Source of the DNA: Haplomitrium mnioides
Taxonomy: Eukaryota > Marchantiophyta > Haplomitriopsida > Calobryales
Length of the DNA: 23,807 nt
NCBI GenBank assembly: GCA_049999725.1
Contig: JBNGIS010031677.1
Coordinates: 60,019-83,825, forward strand
Reading direction: 5' to 3'
The position numbers and the translations under genes are program-made. Positions 1 through 9,659 of the stretch are shown in pieces (the stretch's first letter is position 1; the number at the start of each line of letters is the position of its first letter). Under the pieces are notes generated by a model that had not been told where the DNA came from, did no database searches, and was given only the letters and a program-made list of their open reading frames with translations.

Positions 1-1
1 G

Positions 2-574
2 AGAAGGAAAACACGGGCTAAGCATGTGTCAGGATATTCTTCAGAGGGTTCAAGCAGCAATGAAGACACAGAAGAGAGCTCTACATCTACCGTGGAAAGT
101 GACAGTGACTCATCTAGCAGCAGCTCTGATGAGCCGAGATCTTCAAGAAAGAAGAAGCAAAGACGGAAGCAGACAATCAAAAGGGCTGCCAAGGGAGAGA
201 AGGCTCGCTTAGCAGAATTGAGCTAAAAAATGGAGGTATTGGAGACCCTCCTGTCGAGCCTCACGTCAAATCTTCAGGGAGCCGAACACTCAGATAGATG
301 GGTTACAACCGGACCACCAAAGAGAATTATTATGGTGTGATGGAATTGTGGCCAGCCTGGACATGTTTCCCCCAATTGCCCGGAACCATGGGGGCATAAG
401 TATGAGTGCCCAAATACAGTGCATCCCCAGTGTGAAGAGGAGGAAGCAGTCTGGATGAAGGAGGAGACCTCTGCCTCAGAAGAGTGTGGTCATGGAAAAG
501 CCAAAGCTAAATCCAAGTCTCACCGGAAGAGCAAGACCCAGAAGAGGCGGGAGGGTAAGAAGGGTGCGAATTGA
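2..574 (+). pseudogene. Gag-like zinc-knuckle pseudogene (5' partial)
   Basis: One frame is open from base 2 and can be followed to the TGA at 572-574, broken by TAA at 224-226 and TGA at 338-340. It encodes a Ser/Glu/Asp-rich stretch, then a Lys/Arg-rich stretch. After the second stop it reads WNCGQPGHVSPNC, which is a retroviral-type CCHC knuckle (C-x2-C-x4-H-x4-C) whose first Cys codon is now the TGA at 338-340. A Cys/His-rich and then a Lys-rich tail follow. This fits the nucleocapsid part of a retrotransposon Gag. No protease, RT or integrase follows. The start lies outside the window. The GC content is higher than in the rest of the window. Confidence 0.6.
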
Positions 575-1029
575 GTGTGGTCATCCATGAGCTATTCTGA
601 ATAGGAGGCCACCAAGGGAGTGCTTGGGGTCGTCTTTGCATTTTCTATGTAGGAGCATCATGATCTAAGGACAAGGAAATCGCAACGAGGGGCGGCTGGG
701 GTGGGAGCCCCAGTTATGACTTCGGGAGAGGCCGCCAAGTGAGGAGCTTGGGGTTGTCTCTGCCATTCCTTGTGCGCAAGTATCAGCCCAGAGTGTTCGG
801 AGGACACTCTGGTGTGTATTCTTCTTCAAGTGGAGCTGAGAGGGGGGGCTGTGCTAGTGCCTGCGCACTGCGCGGGATGACCCATTGAGGCTCGAGAGTG
901 GAGTGGGCTACCTGCAGCTGGTAAAGCTGTCTTCCAGAGGTGGAAGTAAAAGAAACTCTCTTCCTAGCCTGAGGAAGTAAAAGCAGGTCTTCTCGCGAGG
1001 GAAGTAGAAAAACTATCTGGAGAGGAGGG
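575..1029. other. Non-coding stretch after the Gag-like pseudogene
   Basis: No convincing coding frame is seen. A motif resembling 'gaggccaccaagggagtgct' (605-624) recurs as 'gaggccgccaagtgaggagc' (727-746), so there may be an old tandem duplication. The right end (about 1015-1029) is purine-rich and could be a polypurine tract in front of the LTR-like segment. Confidence 0.35.
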
Positions 1030-1278
1030 TGTGTGGGTTGCTGGGCTGCAGTTGTAAGGCAGCGGGACTCATAAGGGAAGTATAAATAGTTAGAATTCCA
1101 GAGTGCCTTCAAGGACTCTGTTTTCTCTTGTATATTGTATAAATATGTTTGTCTATATGTGTAGTTAGATTTCCCTTTTGCAGGTGTGTCCCCTTGAATT
1201 GTTAGATTAGGAGACAGTCAGATCAGTTGAGCAGACCCTGGGAACACACTTGACGGGGGAGTCCAATCCCTTGACACA
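1030..1278 (+). repeat. LTR-like segment (possible 3' or solo LTR)
   Basis: It follows a purine-rich run, starts with TG and ends near ACACA. It contains a TATA-like box (TATAAATAG at 1081-1089). Four bases after its end is TGGTATC (1283-1289), the first seven bases of the plant initiator tRNA-Met primer-binding consensus. No second copy is present in the window, so the boundaries are provisional. If real, a Gag-only open frame directly before an LTR suggests a non-autonomous element of the Gag-only (TR-GAG) kind. Confidence 0.3.
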
Positions 1279-1889
1279 AGTCTGGTATCTTGGGGGTGAA
1301 TGCTCTCTATTCCTGACTCATTTGCATAGAGTATGACTTAGAACACGTTAGGATAGTTAGGAAATAGTGGTGTCAATCCTGTGACAACCTTGAAAAGGGA
1401 AGTCCAGAACTGTTGTATGGAACATTGGTGCAGGTCACAACACCCATTCTACCCCAAGCACAAATAAGATGGCTAGGTCTGAGTTATTGAACCCTTGGAA
1501 TAAAGAGCAGGAATTACACACAAACCAGCTGGGGGGTGTTGGGTATGGACTTGGGGTTATTGAATGACTGACTTGAGTAGAAGAAGAAGAGGAGTGAGAA
1601 GTGCATAAAAGGCCTGTAAGGAGAAGAAGAGTCCTTAAGGTCTGAAAGTGGTAACTGGCAAGGGGCCATCTCAGGAAAGAACCCCAAAGCCCGCAAACCT
1701 GTCCTCCCCTGCATCGAAACGGGGCCTGAAAAGGTTAAGGCCTAGAATAGGGGAGCGACAATAGTGTGCCAAGCATAACCCTGACTTCACTTTCAAAAAT
1801 TTCAAACAAAATGCAAACTTTCTCTCTCCACTTTCTTTACATCCGGGTAGACATTGACAAAGTCAAATAAAAACTATGAAAACTGTGTG
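1279..1889. other. No gene recognised
   Basis: Only short open frames occur, none with a recognisable motif. The stretch between the possible primer-binding site and the first palindromic repeats may be internal retrotransposon or flanking DNA. Confidence 0.3.
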
Positions 1890-1899
1890 GATGAACTCT

Positions 1900-2035
1900 T
1901 GAGTCACAGTATGCATGGATTCCAAAGTCAATACATGCATGAACTCTAAGATCTATTTTCGCTTGGACTACGGACTCCTTGCTCACAAGGGGTCCATGTG
2001 CCCATGGACTCCATATCTATTCCAAGACTTTAGTC
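1900..2035. repeat. Short palindromic motif array in intron 1 position (copy A)
   Basis: About four degenerate units occur around TATGCATGGA, TACATGCATGAA, CTTGCTCACAAG and CCATGTGCCCATGG, spaced 25-45 bp apart. They lie directly past the splice donor of the copy A minus-strand exon (GT at 2066-2065), as the larger array does in copy B. Confidence 0.55.
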
Positions 2036-2066
2036 TTATAAAAAAAAAGGAGTTACAAGTTGTTAC

Positions 2067-2425
2067 CTTACTGTTCTTGTATGTCTTTTGCAAGTTGTTG
2101 GTGAATGGATATCAAGGCTTCATTTTGTTGAAACGCAACTTCTTCGAGGATGTATTGAAAATAGTGATCTCATCATTCGATTGCACAAGTAGCCCAATGT
2201 GGGCTTTGTGCCCCTCTAAATCATTATAACTTGGATAAAAAAGCCAATGTTGAAATTTTCACCTTCACCTTGGAAAATGTAAAGGTGATGATCTATGTCT
2301 TTGATAGTACCACAACAAAATAGCCATTTGTTGGCTGATTTGTATGGCTCAAGTGATTTCAAAATGTCGGCATACCAATAGGGCTTCAATTGTGCCAGTT
2401 TTGGAGCAATAACATCAGATGCTAT
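2067..2425 (-). pseudogene. Methyltransferase-gene exon 1, copy A (broken)
   Basis: Homologue of the copy B exon at 22009-21652. The position matching the copy B start codon is ATA (2425-2423) followed by GCA, so the ATG is lost. The frame encodes ...LKPYW..DILKSLEPY..ANKWLF... and later GEGENFNIGFFIQV. It then shifts frame near RGHKAHIGLLVQSNDEITIF and ends at AAG|GTAAC (donor GT at 2066-2065), the same relative splice position as copy B. The domain is not one I recognise. It is the N-terminal part of the protein whose last exons in copy B carry methyltransferase motifs. Confidence 0.55.
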
Positions 2426-3021
2426 TTTCTCTGTTGTGAAAATAAGTGAAAAACAAGAAGGTAAAAATGAAGGATAAAAAGTTCACAAAAATGGGAAGGA
2501 AAAAATAAGCCAAGTCATAGAAAATAACCAAAATGACTACGATAAGAAAAGAGAAACTCAAAAGTGAACTAGCAACATTGGAAAAAAACTTTCCATTGTC
2601 ACTCTTTTTATACTCGAATTTCAAAAAACACATTTTCTTGCCAAAAGTTGATTTGCAGAGCTCTTGACATGTAGGTTCACACGATGGAAAAAAGTTCAAT
2701 GTATAAAGAATTACTTCTTTTCATCTTTCCAATCTCTTTTTTCCTTTTCCTTCACAAAATTCTCACTGTTTTGTTGTTTTTTCCAAAAATCCATATTTTG
2801 GGTATTCGAATACCTACTTGGAATATTTTTCAAAACAATTCCTTCAATTTTGTAGTTTTCATTATTATTTTTAAATGGAAAGAGTGTTTAGAGGCAAAAA
2901 CTAATTAGAATTTTAAGATTTATAATTTCAAAAAAGTGTTAGTTTTAGCTAATAGCTAGAGATAGTTTAAAATTGTTGCCCTAAGGAGGGAAGCATTGGA
3001 GTATCTAAAGCATCAAGTGTC
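2426..3021. promoter_or_regulatory. Divergent intergenic region, copy A
   Basis: It lies between the lost minus-strand start and the plus-strand ATG at 3022. It aligns with 22010-22555. The best conserved block is about 2615-2675, where a run of A's, CATTTTCTTGCCAAAA and TCTTGACATGTAGGTT match the copy B sequence closely. The E2F-like TTTCTCGCC of copy B reads TTTCTTGCC here, a C-to-T change at a CpG. Confidence 0.45.
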
Positions 3022-3090
3022 ATGGCAAGTGTTTTAGGAAAAACATGGGAGTTGTTGAACAAGATATGTCAATAGAGAAAGATCAAGTGA

Positions 3091-3204
3091 GTGAATGTTA
3101 TACGTGCATAAGATCAAGGAGTGAATCCAATGCACCTATAAGATCAAGAAGTGAACTCAATGTGCGTATAAGATCCATGACTCAACCTTTTGCATGCATT
3201 GAAT
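3091..3204 (+). repeat. In-frame 30-bp repeat in the transposase N-terminus, copy A
   Basis: Nearly four units of 30 bp centred on TACGTGCATA, ATGCACCTATA, ATGTGCGTATA and TTGCATGCATTG are read as ten-residue repeats of the type xNxRIRSRSE. The core resembles the palindromic arrays elsewhere in the window. The homologous units in copy B lie at 22625-22800. Confidence 0.6.
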
Positions 3205-3392
3205 CTTTCAAAGTTTACTTCTTTTGGTGACTACTCCAATAGATCAATAGACAAACGTTCAAGTCACAATCACAAAAAGGTTGTAGAGCTTTCTTCGTCA
3301 ACATCTAATGACGACGACAATGTTTAAGATCCAAATCTGTTTGTTCAAAAGACAAAAATCTTAGAATCAGATGGCTGTTTCAATTTAAGAGG

Positions 3393-3408
3393 TTTAGGGT
3401 TTAGGGTT
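3393..3408 (+). repeat. Two plant telomere-type units
   Basis: TTTAGGGTTTAGGGTT is present. It could be a telo-box-like motif or chance. It supports a plant origin weakly and is too short to be an interstitial telomere. Confidence 0.4.
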
Positions 3409-4809
3409 CACCGTTGGCACCACTCAAACAATGAGTAATTCTAAGCAAGTTGGATCTCTAAGCAAGAATGGAAGATCCTCTAGAAACAGAAATCATTTGG
3501 AGGAATGTTTGGACAAGAGTTTAGGTAGTGACTCAAGCAAAGAGTCTCAATCACTAAATATTTCTCTAGAGTTATTGCTAAGAGTAGTGATTGTTCCAAA
3601 AAGGACATTCCCTTCTATTCAAGATTTTGATGAAGACTCTATTTTGGCATGGTTCAATTCTCCTGCATCTCAAGGTGAACCACATAGATCAAAAACATAT
3701 TTCAAGAAAACAAAAACATTTTCTGATGATGCACAAGATCTCAAAGATAATGCTTTATCTTTGATGGCTAGATTTGCCTACAGATCCAATCAACTAGCAA
3801 ATATAAGAGTTCTTTATCTAAGCCAAAACCTAAACCGGTAAATACTTTATGTGATGATTCTTTGTCAAAAGTCCATCATGATGAGAGCTTTGTAATGAAA
3901 AAATTGATCCAAAATCAAATTTTAAATTGAGGAGAATTTTATGTTGTTGAAATAATTGTTTGCTTTTGTATAAGATAGATTTTTTAGGAAGTGTAAGAGA
4001 AACGTACTTTCGACAAACCATGAACAATTGAGATACTACTTTGGAGTGGGGTATACCAAGAAAAGACTCCAATCTTGACAATCAATTCACTCTACATGAT
4101 GGCATCATTGTTTGTAAAAGAACCTTTAAGTTAATATTATTAGTAGGGAACGATAGAATCCAAAGGATTCAAAATCTCAAGAACATAGATCCTAGAGGAA
4201 ATTTTGGAAATAGAGAACTATGTGCTAAAGAAGTATTTGAGCGTGAATGGATGGACAAATGTTCCAAAGATTCTGTGAGAGAATGCCCACTCACAAAGTT
4301 TATAACTTGTCGGATAATTTTACAAAATGGAAAGTTTATAACTACTATACAACTTATTTGAGAGAGAAGGATCCAAATTGCATTTCAAGTTTGTCTAGTT
4401 TTAAAAAACACTCGAGAAAGCATTTTCAAACGTTAAAATTCCAAAACGCAATAGATTTGATGTTTGTGAAACTTGTGAAGAAATAAAGTCATTGTGGGAG
4501 AAATCCATCTTGGAGTCTGACAAATGTAACAAGTTTCTTTCTCTATGAAACGTACGGTTATTATGATGCTCTTTTTATTAGAGTCAAAGCTTAATTCTGA
4601 AGATGTTAAACTTTCTCAAACTTAGTACAACAAGATATTGGTTTTGTTGATTTGTTTCTTAAACAAGGTTTGAGTAAAAAAAAAAGAAAAAAGGAATTGC
4701 AGTTGTGAGGTAAGACTCTATGCTTGCATAGGATTTGTTGCTTTTAGTTTGAATCCACATCACGCAAAGAGTCAAATAAAACGCAAATTTGTTTTTTGCT
4801 GTTGGTTGT

Positions 4810-5279
4810 TGTAAAAAAACTCGAAGACCAACTTCCAAATGAGTAACAATTCAAAGATAACTCTAATAAAGTTATGCAATTCAAAGTCAATAAGCAAGCA
4901 AAAACCAAGAGTGCAAGCCAAAGCCAAATATGCAAAGAGCCAAACTGAATTGAGAGGAGCTCCAAAATGAGTAGTAGGGCTATGAAACCCTTCTATTTAC
5001 ACAAGAGAAAAAGTGTCATTTCCCTTCTTTCACTTAGAAGTCACTTCTTAGTTCAGCCCTAAAAGTGATCTTGTCTTACTTCTCTAAAAGTAACTTTGAA
5101 AGAAAGTAATCTTATCTCACTTCAACTCTAAAAGTAGCCTTATACCTCTTCACTTAAAGCAACTTCAAAAATATGTAACCTTAAAATGATTTCAACCTAA
5201 AAGTGGCCCTCTACCATTTCCTTCACTTCTCTCTATTTTCTTATAAATATTACAACATGATCATGCTTGTATTATTGCA
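4810..5279 (-). repeat. Chromovirus 3' LTR
   Basis: This 470-bp segment starts TG and ends CA and aligns along its whole length with 8681-9148. Shared stretches include GACCAACTTCCAAATGAG, AAAATGATTTCAACCTAAAA and CTAAAAGTGATCTT. Confidence 0.88.
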
Positions 5280-5292
5280 TAATCTTTGCATT

Positions 5293-5820
5293 CTAATCAA
5301 TGAAGTCCTCATCATTTGTAGCAACTTTCAATAATTGAATAGCCTCTTGAGCATTTTCAAGGTTTGAATAAGGTTTCCAAATAGCATATTGAAGCAGATA
5401 CCCTTTCCACAAAACTTTGTATTGAACTTGTAGATGCAACCTTTGCTTAATAACTCTTTTTGCCAAAATGCAGTCTATTTCATATTCTTCATGATCATCC
5501 AAAACAATAGTCAGAGGAGGAAGTTGAGCATCATTTGGAAAAGAAGATGGACTAGGGACAAAAGGTTTAAGTTTAGAGACATGGAACATAAGATGAATCT
5601 TCATACGAAGAGGAAGATCAAGTTTATAAGAAATGGGAGAAATAACTTGAGAAGTAGAAAAAGGACCAATCCAAGCAAGAGATAATTTATGGACTTGAGT
5701 GTCTAAAGACAATCAAAGATCGTGAGTAGATAACATAACTTGGTCACCTAAAACATCAAAGAAATCATGACGACATCTATCAACATATTGTTTTTGCCAA
5801 TTTTGAGTAACAATAAAATG
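5293..5820 (-). pseudogene. Integrase C-terminus plus chromodomain
   Basis: The upstream piece reads WQKQYVDRCRHDFFDV.GDQVML, the usual C-terminal integrase region of chromoviruses. An in-frame TGA separates it from a 139-residue open frame at 5712-5293. That frame contains WIGPF, the YKLDLP and MFHVSKLKP segment, and then a chromodomain at residues 76-128 (5487-5329), with the signature VLWKGY, IWKP and NLENAQEAI. Chromodomains are thought to steer integration towards particular chromatin. The zinc finger and DDE core that should precede this part are missing. Confidence 0.8.
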
Positions 5821-5859
5821 GTTGCAAGCGTCTTGCAAAGATAAAGACAACCAAAACAA

Positions 5860-7121
5860 AAAGGTAGAAACATTAGAATATTGGAAGAAGAAGGAGAAAG
5901 AAAACCATCAAGAACAAGAGGACATTGACCCGAGTTGTAATTGATTTTCCCATCGGTGATGGCCTCATATTTTTCAAATGAAATGCTTGTAACAATGACT
6001 TATGATCGGGGCACATAAGTACATGTCTTCTTAGAAAAATAGTGTCTTCACATATTGATAGCACAAACTATTGCCAATTGCTTTTGATCTTTTGCAGAAT
6101 AATTTCTCTCCATCACATTTAATTGGCATGACATTAAGGCAATTGGATGAAGTCTATCCTCAAACTCTTGTTGTAAAACTACTCAAATAACACCAAAATC
6201 AACCATGCAACGTGCTTTTGGATCACACGGTTGTAGAATAGGACCAAAAGAAATTGCATCATTGAGCTATTGAAATGCTACTTTCTCTTTAGCGGTCAAT
6301 TAAAACTTGACCTTCTTGTCTCGCAGATCTATAAGTGCTTTAGTAATATGCACATAATAATGGATGAATCATTGATTGAAGGTTGCCAATCCATTGAAAG
6401 CTCTAATGGCTTTTGCCTTCCTTGGTGTTGGCCACTCTGTGATAGCTTTAATTTTCTCTTCTTCCATCTTGATACCATATGCAGACACTTTGTGCCCTAG
6501 GAAAGTAGCCTCTTGCTTCCAAAATTTGCACTTAGAACTCTTGCAATATTAGTTTTTCATAAAATCGCAATGTTCAGCTTTAATTTGACTAAAAATAGGA
6601 ATGTCATTCAAGAATACCAAAACTAATTATGTAATAACCTATCAAAAATTCGATGCATTCGATCCATGAATATGGTGAGAGTATTAGTGAGACCAAATCT
6701 AAGGATCTAAGGACCTTCCACTCAAAGTGCCCATACTTGGTGCGAAAAGCTGTCTTTGCAAAACACATAACTTGGCTTGATAGGAATTTGCTAGTAGCGA
6801 CTTCAAAGATCCAACTTAGAAAAGATTCTCACACCACTCAATTGTTCCAAAAAATCATCAATATGTAGTAAAAGATCAGGATTCTTTACTATTCGATTGT
6901 TCAAACCTTGATATTGTATATAAAGACAAAATCCACCATCTTTCTTTGGTACAAAAAGTATCAATGCTCCTCAAGATGAAGTACTATGCTGAATGAAATT
7001 CTTTTTAAGAAGATTTGGCATGGTCTTGCAAAGCTTTTCCAACTCTTGTGATAGTAGACCGTATATATGCCGATTATAATGACTACTTATTGGTATCCAC
7101 TCAATTGGAAAGAGCATTCCT
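5860..7121 (-). pseudogene. Reverse transcriptase and RNase H remnant
   Basis: Read from 7121 downward, the sequence shows HSTSS then a stop, then VPKKDGGFCLYIQYQGLN (PKKDGG at 6949-6932). This is the fingers motif of gypsy RT. The active-site box is FLND (6614-6603) where YxDD is expected, so the first catalytic Asp is Asn. Downstream come FLGHKVSAYGIKMEEEKI and ITEWPTP of the RT connection. RNase H pieces follow: RCMVDFG, PIALMSCQLN, ERNYSAKDQKQLAIV and DHKSLLQAF. Many stops and shifts are present. Soon after the DHKSLL motif the match ends and the integrase core is absent. Confidence 0.78.
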
Positions 7122-7668
7122 CAATCATTTGGTAACTTTTTTAGCAAATCATTTGAAAACACATCTCCAAACTTCTTGAAAATATCATCAATCATTGAGG
7201 TCAGTACAAATTTCCCTCCCTCCTCAATCAAGTCCACAACAGGTTTGATCCACCTAGCAAAGACATGCAACTCTTTCTCTATCAAAGCATTATGTTGAAC
7301 TGATCTCGGTCTCTTCACCAATGGTGTCAGATGCTCCAAAAGAATTTTCTGTCTTTGTAAAGTAGCTTGAATTTGTCTTTTATCCCAATCAACTTGACCG
7401 GATAGATCTTCAAGCCAAAGCAAGCTTAAAATAATATCATATTCTACTAGTACAATAACAAAATCCATAGATTTCTCATATTTTTAATCTTTAGTAGAAG
7501 TGGCTTGTGTGAGTGGAGCACCTTATGTTTTTGACCATCGGCCATAGTCACAAAACTTCTCTTGATAGGAAACGTTTTAGCTTTTATTTTCTTTAGAAAA
7601 CATAATGGCATGAAGTTTTCAGAACTTCCACAATCTACCATCATTTTACAAGAATGCTTATCAACCAC
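7121..7668 (-). pseudogene. Aspartic protease and protease-RT linker
   Basis: Two overlapping frames are seen. The first (7668-7447) has MMVDCGSSENFM, an aspartic protease active-site loop in which the usual D-S/T-G reads D-C-G. The second frame (7468-7121) carries YDIILSLLWLEDL, then VDWDKRQI and FGDVFSNDLLKKLP, the conserved entry into RT. A frameshift lies between them. Confidence 0.75.
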
Positions 7669-7781
7669 ACTATCTATATGAAATAAAGTACTTTAAATTT
7701 GTGTCAATCTTTTAATTCCATTGGAACTAATCAAGCTCTTAATAAACCATTCAACAATTTTTATTGAGGTCTGCTATTTCT

Positions 7782-8640
7782 TTAGTTTTCATCTTCAATA
7801 AATGCTACTTGAACAAGAGTGCATGGTCGACCTTGCAATGTGGACAATATAACCAAGTTTTGACAATAAAAACATCCTCCATTTTGGTGTAAGCACTCAC
7901 ATTCTATATCAATCAGTGTCACTCTTTGTGTTGCATCAATCTCCATAAGTACATCCTCATTTGGTGACACACAAACATTTGGTAAAGCTGGTTGTGAACA
8001 TAGCCTAGCCTTGGTAGTTGCTAGTAGTGAGGTGTATTGTTCAGCCATGTGCATTGCTTCTTCTAGTTGAGAGAGTTGTTTTATTGTCACTTTTATTCTA
8101 GTGTGAGGCTTTAATCTTTGAACAAAGCAATCTAAAGCCTCACTCTTGCCCTTACTAGTAATTTGCATACTGATATTCTGAAATTATATGACATAGCTCC
8201 TCACTGTATTCTGTTGCTTCAATTTTGGCAATCAATCTCTTGCCACTTTTAGAGCATTTAGAACCTTAAATCTTAAATTCACCGCTTCTTTGAACTCTCG
8301 CCAGTAAACAGTTAGAGCAACAAATCTACATTGAGCTTGCTCTATTTGATATCTCCACCAAGCTTTTGCAACTCCTTCTAATTCACTTAGAACAAATAGA
8401 ATTCTATGACTATCTTCTATAATGTTTGTAGCTTCAAAATATTGGTCGCAATTAAACAAGAAGTTCTTAGATGTGTCACAAAACGTCTTTCCATGATATG
8501 CTTTTGGTTTGGAAAACCATACATGACTTTCTTCTTCTTGAAAATATGCCTTTTTCCTACGTGCATTTGAACTTCCAAAAGGCAAGAAAGATGTTCAATT
8601 TGTTGTTGCATTGCTTGGATTATCGCTTCTTGAGTCTCTA
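7782..8640 (-). pseudogene. Chromovirus Gag remnant
   Basis: Pieces in at least two frames occur. Near the start is ETQEAIIQAMQQQIEHLS, a short coiled-coil-like segment. The main frame (8585-8232) holds the retrotransposon Gag core with DQYFEAT, ELEGVAKAWWRYQ and WREFKEAVNLRF. The same frame resumes at 8168-7782 with FVQRLKPHTRIKV and LEEAMHMAEQY, and a cysteine pair GGCFYC that begins a zinc knuckle but loses its frame before the His and last Cys. Confidence 0.75.
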
Positions 8641-8667
8641 CATAACTCCCAAGTAAAAAGAACTATA

Positions 8668-8679
8668 GTTCTGATGCCA
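8668..8679 (-). other. Primer-binding site (initiator tRNA-Met type)
   Basis: The minus strand reads TGGCATCAGAAC one base after the 5' LTR end. It matches the plant primer-binding consensus TGGTATCAGAGC at 10 of 12 positions. Its location proves the element's orientation. Confidence 0.85.
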
Positions 8680-8680
8680 A

Positions 8681-9148
8681 TGTAAGAGAACTCAAAGACC
8701 AACTTCCAAATGAGCAACAACTCCAAGATAACTCTAGTAGAGTTAAGCACCTCAAGGCCAATAAGAAAGCAAAACCTAAGAGTGAAAGCCAAAGCCAAGC
8801 ACTCAAAGAGTCAAACCAAATTGAGAAGAACTCTAGAATGAGGAGTGGGGCTATGAAGCCCTTCTATTCATACAAGAGAAGAAGGTGTCATTCCTATTTC
8901 TTCACTTATAAGTCACTTCCAATTTAAACCCTAAAAGTGATCTTATCTTACTTCTCTAAAAGCAACTTTGAAGGCAATTAATCTTATCTCACTTCAGCCC
9001 TACAAGAAACCCTATACCACTTCAATTAAAGTAGCTTCAAAGACAAGCAACCTTAAAATGATTTCAACCTAAAAGTGACCATTTATCACTTCCTTCACTC
9101 CTATCTATTTTCTTGTAAATAACAAAACATCATCCTTGTACTACTACA
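8681..9148 (-). repeat. Chromovirus 5' LTR
   Basis: This 468-bp TG...CA segment aligns with 4810-5279 and is bordered internally by the primer-binding site. Confidence 0.88.
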
Positions 9149-9640
9149 AATAGCCGCTACCGAGTTCCTATTGAACTTTTGGTTGAACTATTTTTTCAAA
9201 ATTTTGCTTCAAAAATTATGTTTTTTTATCGTTACAAAAATTTTCATCAAAAAGAAATTCCTCAACTTGAAATTTGCTTTATTCAGATACCTATTATATT
9301 TTGGAAAAAAACTTAGTGCTCAACATTTGGTTAAAAAAAATAAAAATTATATTATAGTTTGATAAAAAGACAAGAGAGAATATTGAAAAAACACAATAAA
9401 GTTAAATAGTTATATTTTAATGTTTTCTTATAGTTTTTCAAAAAACTTTAAGATATAAAATTCTAAAACATTTATGAAGAAAAAAATCCAAAAAAAGAAT
9501 AATGTTGCAACAGACACTAATATATAAATCTCTAATCTGGTAAGAGATGCTTTGAGCTTCTATTTACTTACGGAAGAGATAAAAACAAAAAACAAGAGTT
9601 ATGCTTGCATGGACTTCAAGCTTGCATATCATAAAAAGAT
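9149..9640. other. AT-rich segment opening with CCGCTAC; candidate element end
   Basis: No gene. Directly after the chromovirus LTR it reads AATAGCCGCTACCGAGTTCC (CCGCTAC at 9154-9160), then very AT-rich sequence. The opening resembles 16966-16982. A similar CCGCTAC plus AT-rich stretch borders fragments at 15208 and 16946. It may be the edge of a DNA-transposon copy. Confidence 0.35.
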
Positions 9641-9659
9641 GATGCATTTAAAATGATGA

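Larger units (their letters stand above)
3022..4545 (+). pseudogene. Transposase-like protein, N-terminal part, copy A (broken)
   Basis: It begins with ATG GCA AGT, which aligns with the copy B start at 22556. The frame shifts several times; coding pieces are at 3045-3230, 3431-3841, 4041-4361 and 4247-4486, and then the frame of 4459-4545. Recognisable parts in order are an in-frame ten-residue repeat, an acidic stretch (SDSSKES), a segment ending KVHHDESF, a segment ETYFRQTMNN, then the block FTLHDGIIVCKRTFKLIL and NDRIQRIQNL, and finally RFDVCETCEEIKSLWEK, a CxxC motif (Cys codons at 4465 and 4474). This order (RxxY-like region, VCKxxF...IGxxRI, then CxxC before the DDE domain) matches my recollection of plant and animal transposase-like proteins with a DUF7869-type DDE domain. 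The family name is an inference. Confidence 0.6.
1900..4809. mobile_element. Copy A of a two-gene DNA-transposon-like element (fragment)
   Basis: By eye this segment is collinear with 21208-23807 (copy B). It has a palindromic repeat array, then the first exon of the methyltransferase gene on the minus strand, an intergenic region, and the N-terminal transposase part on the plus strand. It ends where the chromovirus LTR begins at 4810. The downstream exons of the minus-strand gene are missing: the sequence to the left is unrelated Gag/LTR material. Both genes are broken by stops and frameshifts. Confidence 0.7.
4810..9148 (-). mobile_element. Decayed Ty3/gypsy chromovirus with two LTRs
   Basis: A full-length but defective LTR retrotransposon is read on the minus strand. 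In order from 9148 downward it has 5' LTR, primer-binding site, Gag, protease, RT, RNase H, a C-terminal integrase piece with chromodomain, and 3' LTR. Protease-RT-RNase H-integrase order and the terminal chromodomain identify the chromovirus branch of Ty3/gypsy. The LTRs agree at roughly four in five positions by eye, so the insertion is old. Stops and frameshifts occur throughout. The integrase zinc finger and DDE core cannot be found. The 5-bp flanks (GTTGT at 4805-4809 and AATAG at 9149-9153) do not match, so no target-site duplication is visible. Confidence 0.88.

Noticed and set aside
783-1112. 109-codon minus-strand open frame
   Set aside because: No motif is seen and it overlaps the LTR-like segment. 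It is probably chance in GC-richer DNA.
2415-2908. Hydrophobic open frames on both strands resembling membrane proteins
   Set aside because: They come from T/A-rich sequence of the divergent intergenic region. The Phe/Leu/Ser-rich content follows from poly-T runs and is not conserved in frame with copy B.
3393-3408. Interstitial telomere or chromosome end
   Set aside because: Only two TTTAGGG units are present and they lie inside the transposase pseudogene.
9171-9362. 63-codon plus-strand open frame after the chromovirus
   Set aside because: AT-rich, Phe/Leu/Lys-dominated, no motif. The DNA similarity to 16966 and beyond is non-coding.
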